Position numbers and translations under genes: made by a program. The notes under the pieces were generated by a model. The model had not been told where the DNA came from. It searched no databases and saw only the letters and a program-made list of their open reading frames with translations. Shown piece after piece: positions 52,396 to 53,473 of a DNA stretch of 53,473 nt. Source of the stretch: Russula earlei (lineage: Eukaryota > Basidiomycota > Agaricomycetes > Russulales > Russulaceae). The stretch spans positions 1 through 53,473 of the forward strand of contig JAGFNK010000364.1 of the NCBI GenBank assembly GCA_025769875.1, written 5' to 3'. The stretch's first letter is position 1. Each line of letters begins with the position of its first letter.

Positions 52396-53218
52396 TGTGA
52401 CATGTACTGCTGATCACTAAGGACTCAGGAGCAGGTGGGCAAGGGTTGGAACAGACGGTATGCGGCATAAACAGCATTGAGCAGGAGGACGAGCCAAACG
52501 ACGAGGAGGTACCAGATGAGGACTGGTATGTGTTGAAAGAGACAAAGGCAAAGGCTAGAGGCCAGTGTAGTGATGGCTTTAAACAAGGCGGTCATTGAAG
52601 AGTACCTTGAAGACGAGAGTAGACTTTAAACTGAGCGGTCATGGGGGAGTACCCAGGAGGATGAGAGTATCACAAATGGACAGTCTGACAACTGCCATGC
52701 TTCATTGGGGCTTATATACAGTGTACAGGGTCAATTACAAAGAACTGGAACTATCCTAGACCCTTTGGTACCATCCAATAGAACTACAGAGGCATAAACT
52801 CGCTTGTGTCAAGTTTCAGGCTTACTGAGCACATTACTGATCATTGTGGAGTGATGACATCATTATGGTGTCATTGTGGAGTGCTTAGTGAGCCTATGAG
52901 GTCACTGTGGAGTCGCTCAGTCAGCCATGATGTCATTGGAGCCTTGATGATGTCAGATGAGTTATGCAACAGTTTCTAAGAGTTTGTGCTGCTGTTTTGG
53001 GTTCTTGGTGGCTGGGTGACCATGTGGCTGCCACGCGATGATTACCCGATTAGGAAACGGGTGCCTGGTCGTGTTATAGTGCCTTTGCAATAGCGATATC
53101 TTGTACCACAGGAGGGTAGCCCAGGAAACGGAAGGGAGTTGGCAATGCAAAGTGAGAGAGGTCTCTCTTGAGTGAAATAGGACAATCTACGGCCAGGACC
53201 TGGCCTTGGTTCATAACA
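52396..53218 (-). mobile_element. 3' LTR-G of an element extending out of the window
   Basis: 823 bp, TGTGACATGTACTGCTG to GGTTCATAACA on the plus strand, the inverse of the LTR-G at 48423. Immediately beyond it the minus strand has a purine-rich AAAAGAGGGGATGAA, a polypurine tract, so this is a 3' LTR with internal sequence following, not a solo LTR. Confidence 0.85.
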
Positions 53219-53473
53219 TTCATCCCCTCTTTTATAGATTTGTTGCTCCTGCAACAGTAGGGACTTGTTCCTTGGAAGGTGGAGTAGTTTGCATATGAAA
53301 AAGTCAAAGTCTGTTTTGTTCATGGGGAGTTCTTTCTTGTTCTATGGATTGCTTTGGGGATAGCTGTGGTCGGTTGAGTGCATGTGATCGCAAGGGTTCT
53401 CTGAAAGGTTCTTGGTAACAAGGATAAAGGTAGTCATTGACGGAGGTCATGATGAGAGTTGTTGGTTTAGGGT
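53219..53473 (-). mobile_element. 3' internal end of LTR-G element
   Basis: Minus-strand frames give SVNDYLYPCYQEPFREPLRS and, overlapping, MNKTDFDFFICKLLHLPRNK. They may be the C-terminus of pol, but I do not recognise either. The sequence runs out of the window. Confidence 0.5.

Overview
This window looks like a repeat-rich, probably heterochromatic region of a filamentous fungus, most likely an agaricomycete basidiomycete. That is inference from the element types and the short 48-72 bp spliceosomal introns; I cannot name a species. Nearly everything recognisable is a transposable element, an element relic, or a decayed duplicate of a host gene. I find no certainly functional host gene.

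Layout. 1-6062: a decayed Ty1/copia element on the minus strand (LTR about 5756-6062, gag, protease, integrase), interrupted by solo LTRs of two other families (called B and C here). 6063-10345: one copy (A) of a segmental duplication carrying a secreted-protein-like pseudogene, split by a 5'-truncated LINE. 10346-13080: dispersed repeats, a solo LTR-C and a Harbinger-type MITE. 13081-17866: fragments of host genes that keep introns (a RAD6-like ubiquitin-conjugating enzyme, an unknown Ser/Pro-rich protein, an Hsp104/ClpB fragment), a tRNA-like sequence and a BED-finger relic. 17868-24890: inverted arrays of a 154-bp repeat enclosing other sequence; one array is split by a complete two-gene PIF/Harbinger transposon (21006-24419). 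25212-30336: the best-preserved element, a Ty1/copia retrotransposon with one 1349-codon open frame. 30337-36237: a GGCC-rich hAT-like element, copy B of the duplication, a Harbinger relic, an LTR-G relic and a solo copia LTR with perfect target duplication. 36238-44383: remains of a Ty3/gypsy element (minus strand) containing a nested stack of LTR-B, an internally deleted Harbinger with an expanded 18-bp minisatellite, another LTR-B and a solo LTR-C. 44384-46823: LTR-B fragment and hAT-like ends. 46824-51789: an older relative of the intact copia element, split by LTR-F, LTR-G and LTR-B. 51790-53473: LTR-B fragments and the 3' end of a further LTR element (LTR-G).

Most insertions can be ordered from target-site duplications, which I read directly: 5 bp for LTR elements, TTA for Harbinger, 8 bp for hAT-like elements and 15 bp for the LINE. 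Solo LTRs far outnumber complete elements, so recombination between LTRs has been frequent. Older copies differ from younger ones mainly at CpG (to TpG or CpA), as expected from cytosine methylation and deamination or a CpG-directed RIP-like process. LTR families are lettered B to G for this report only.
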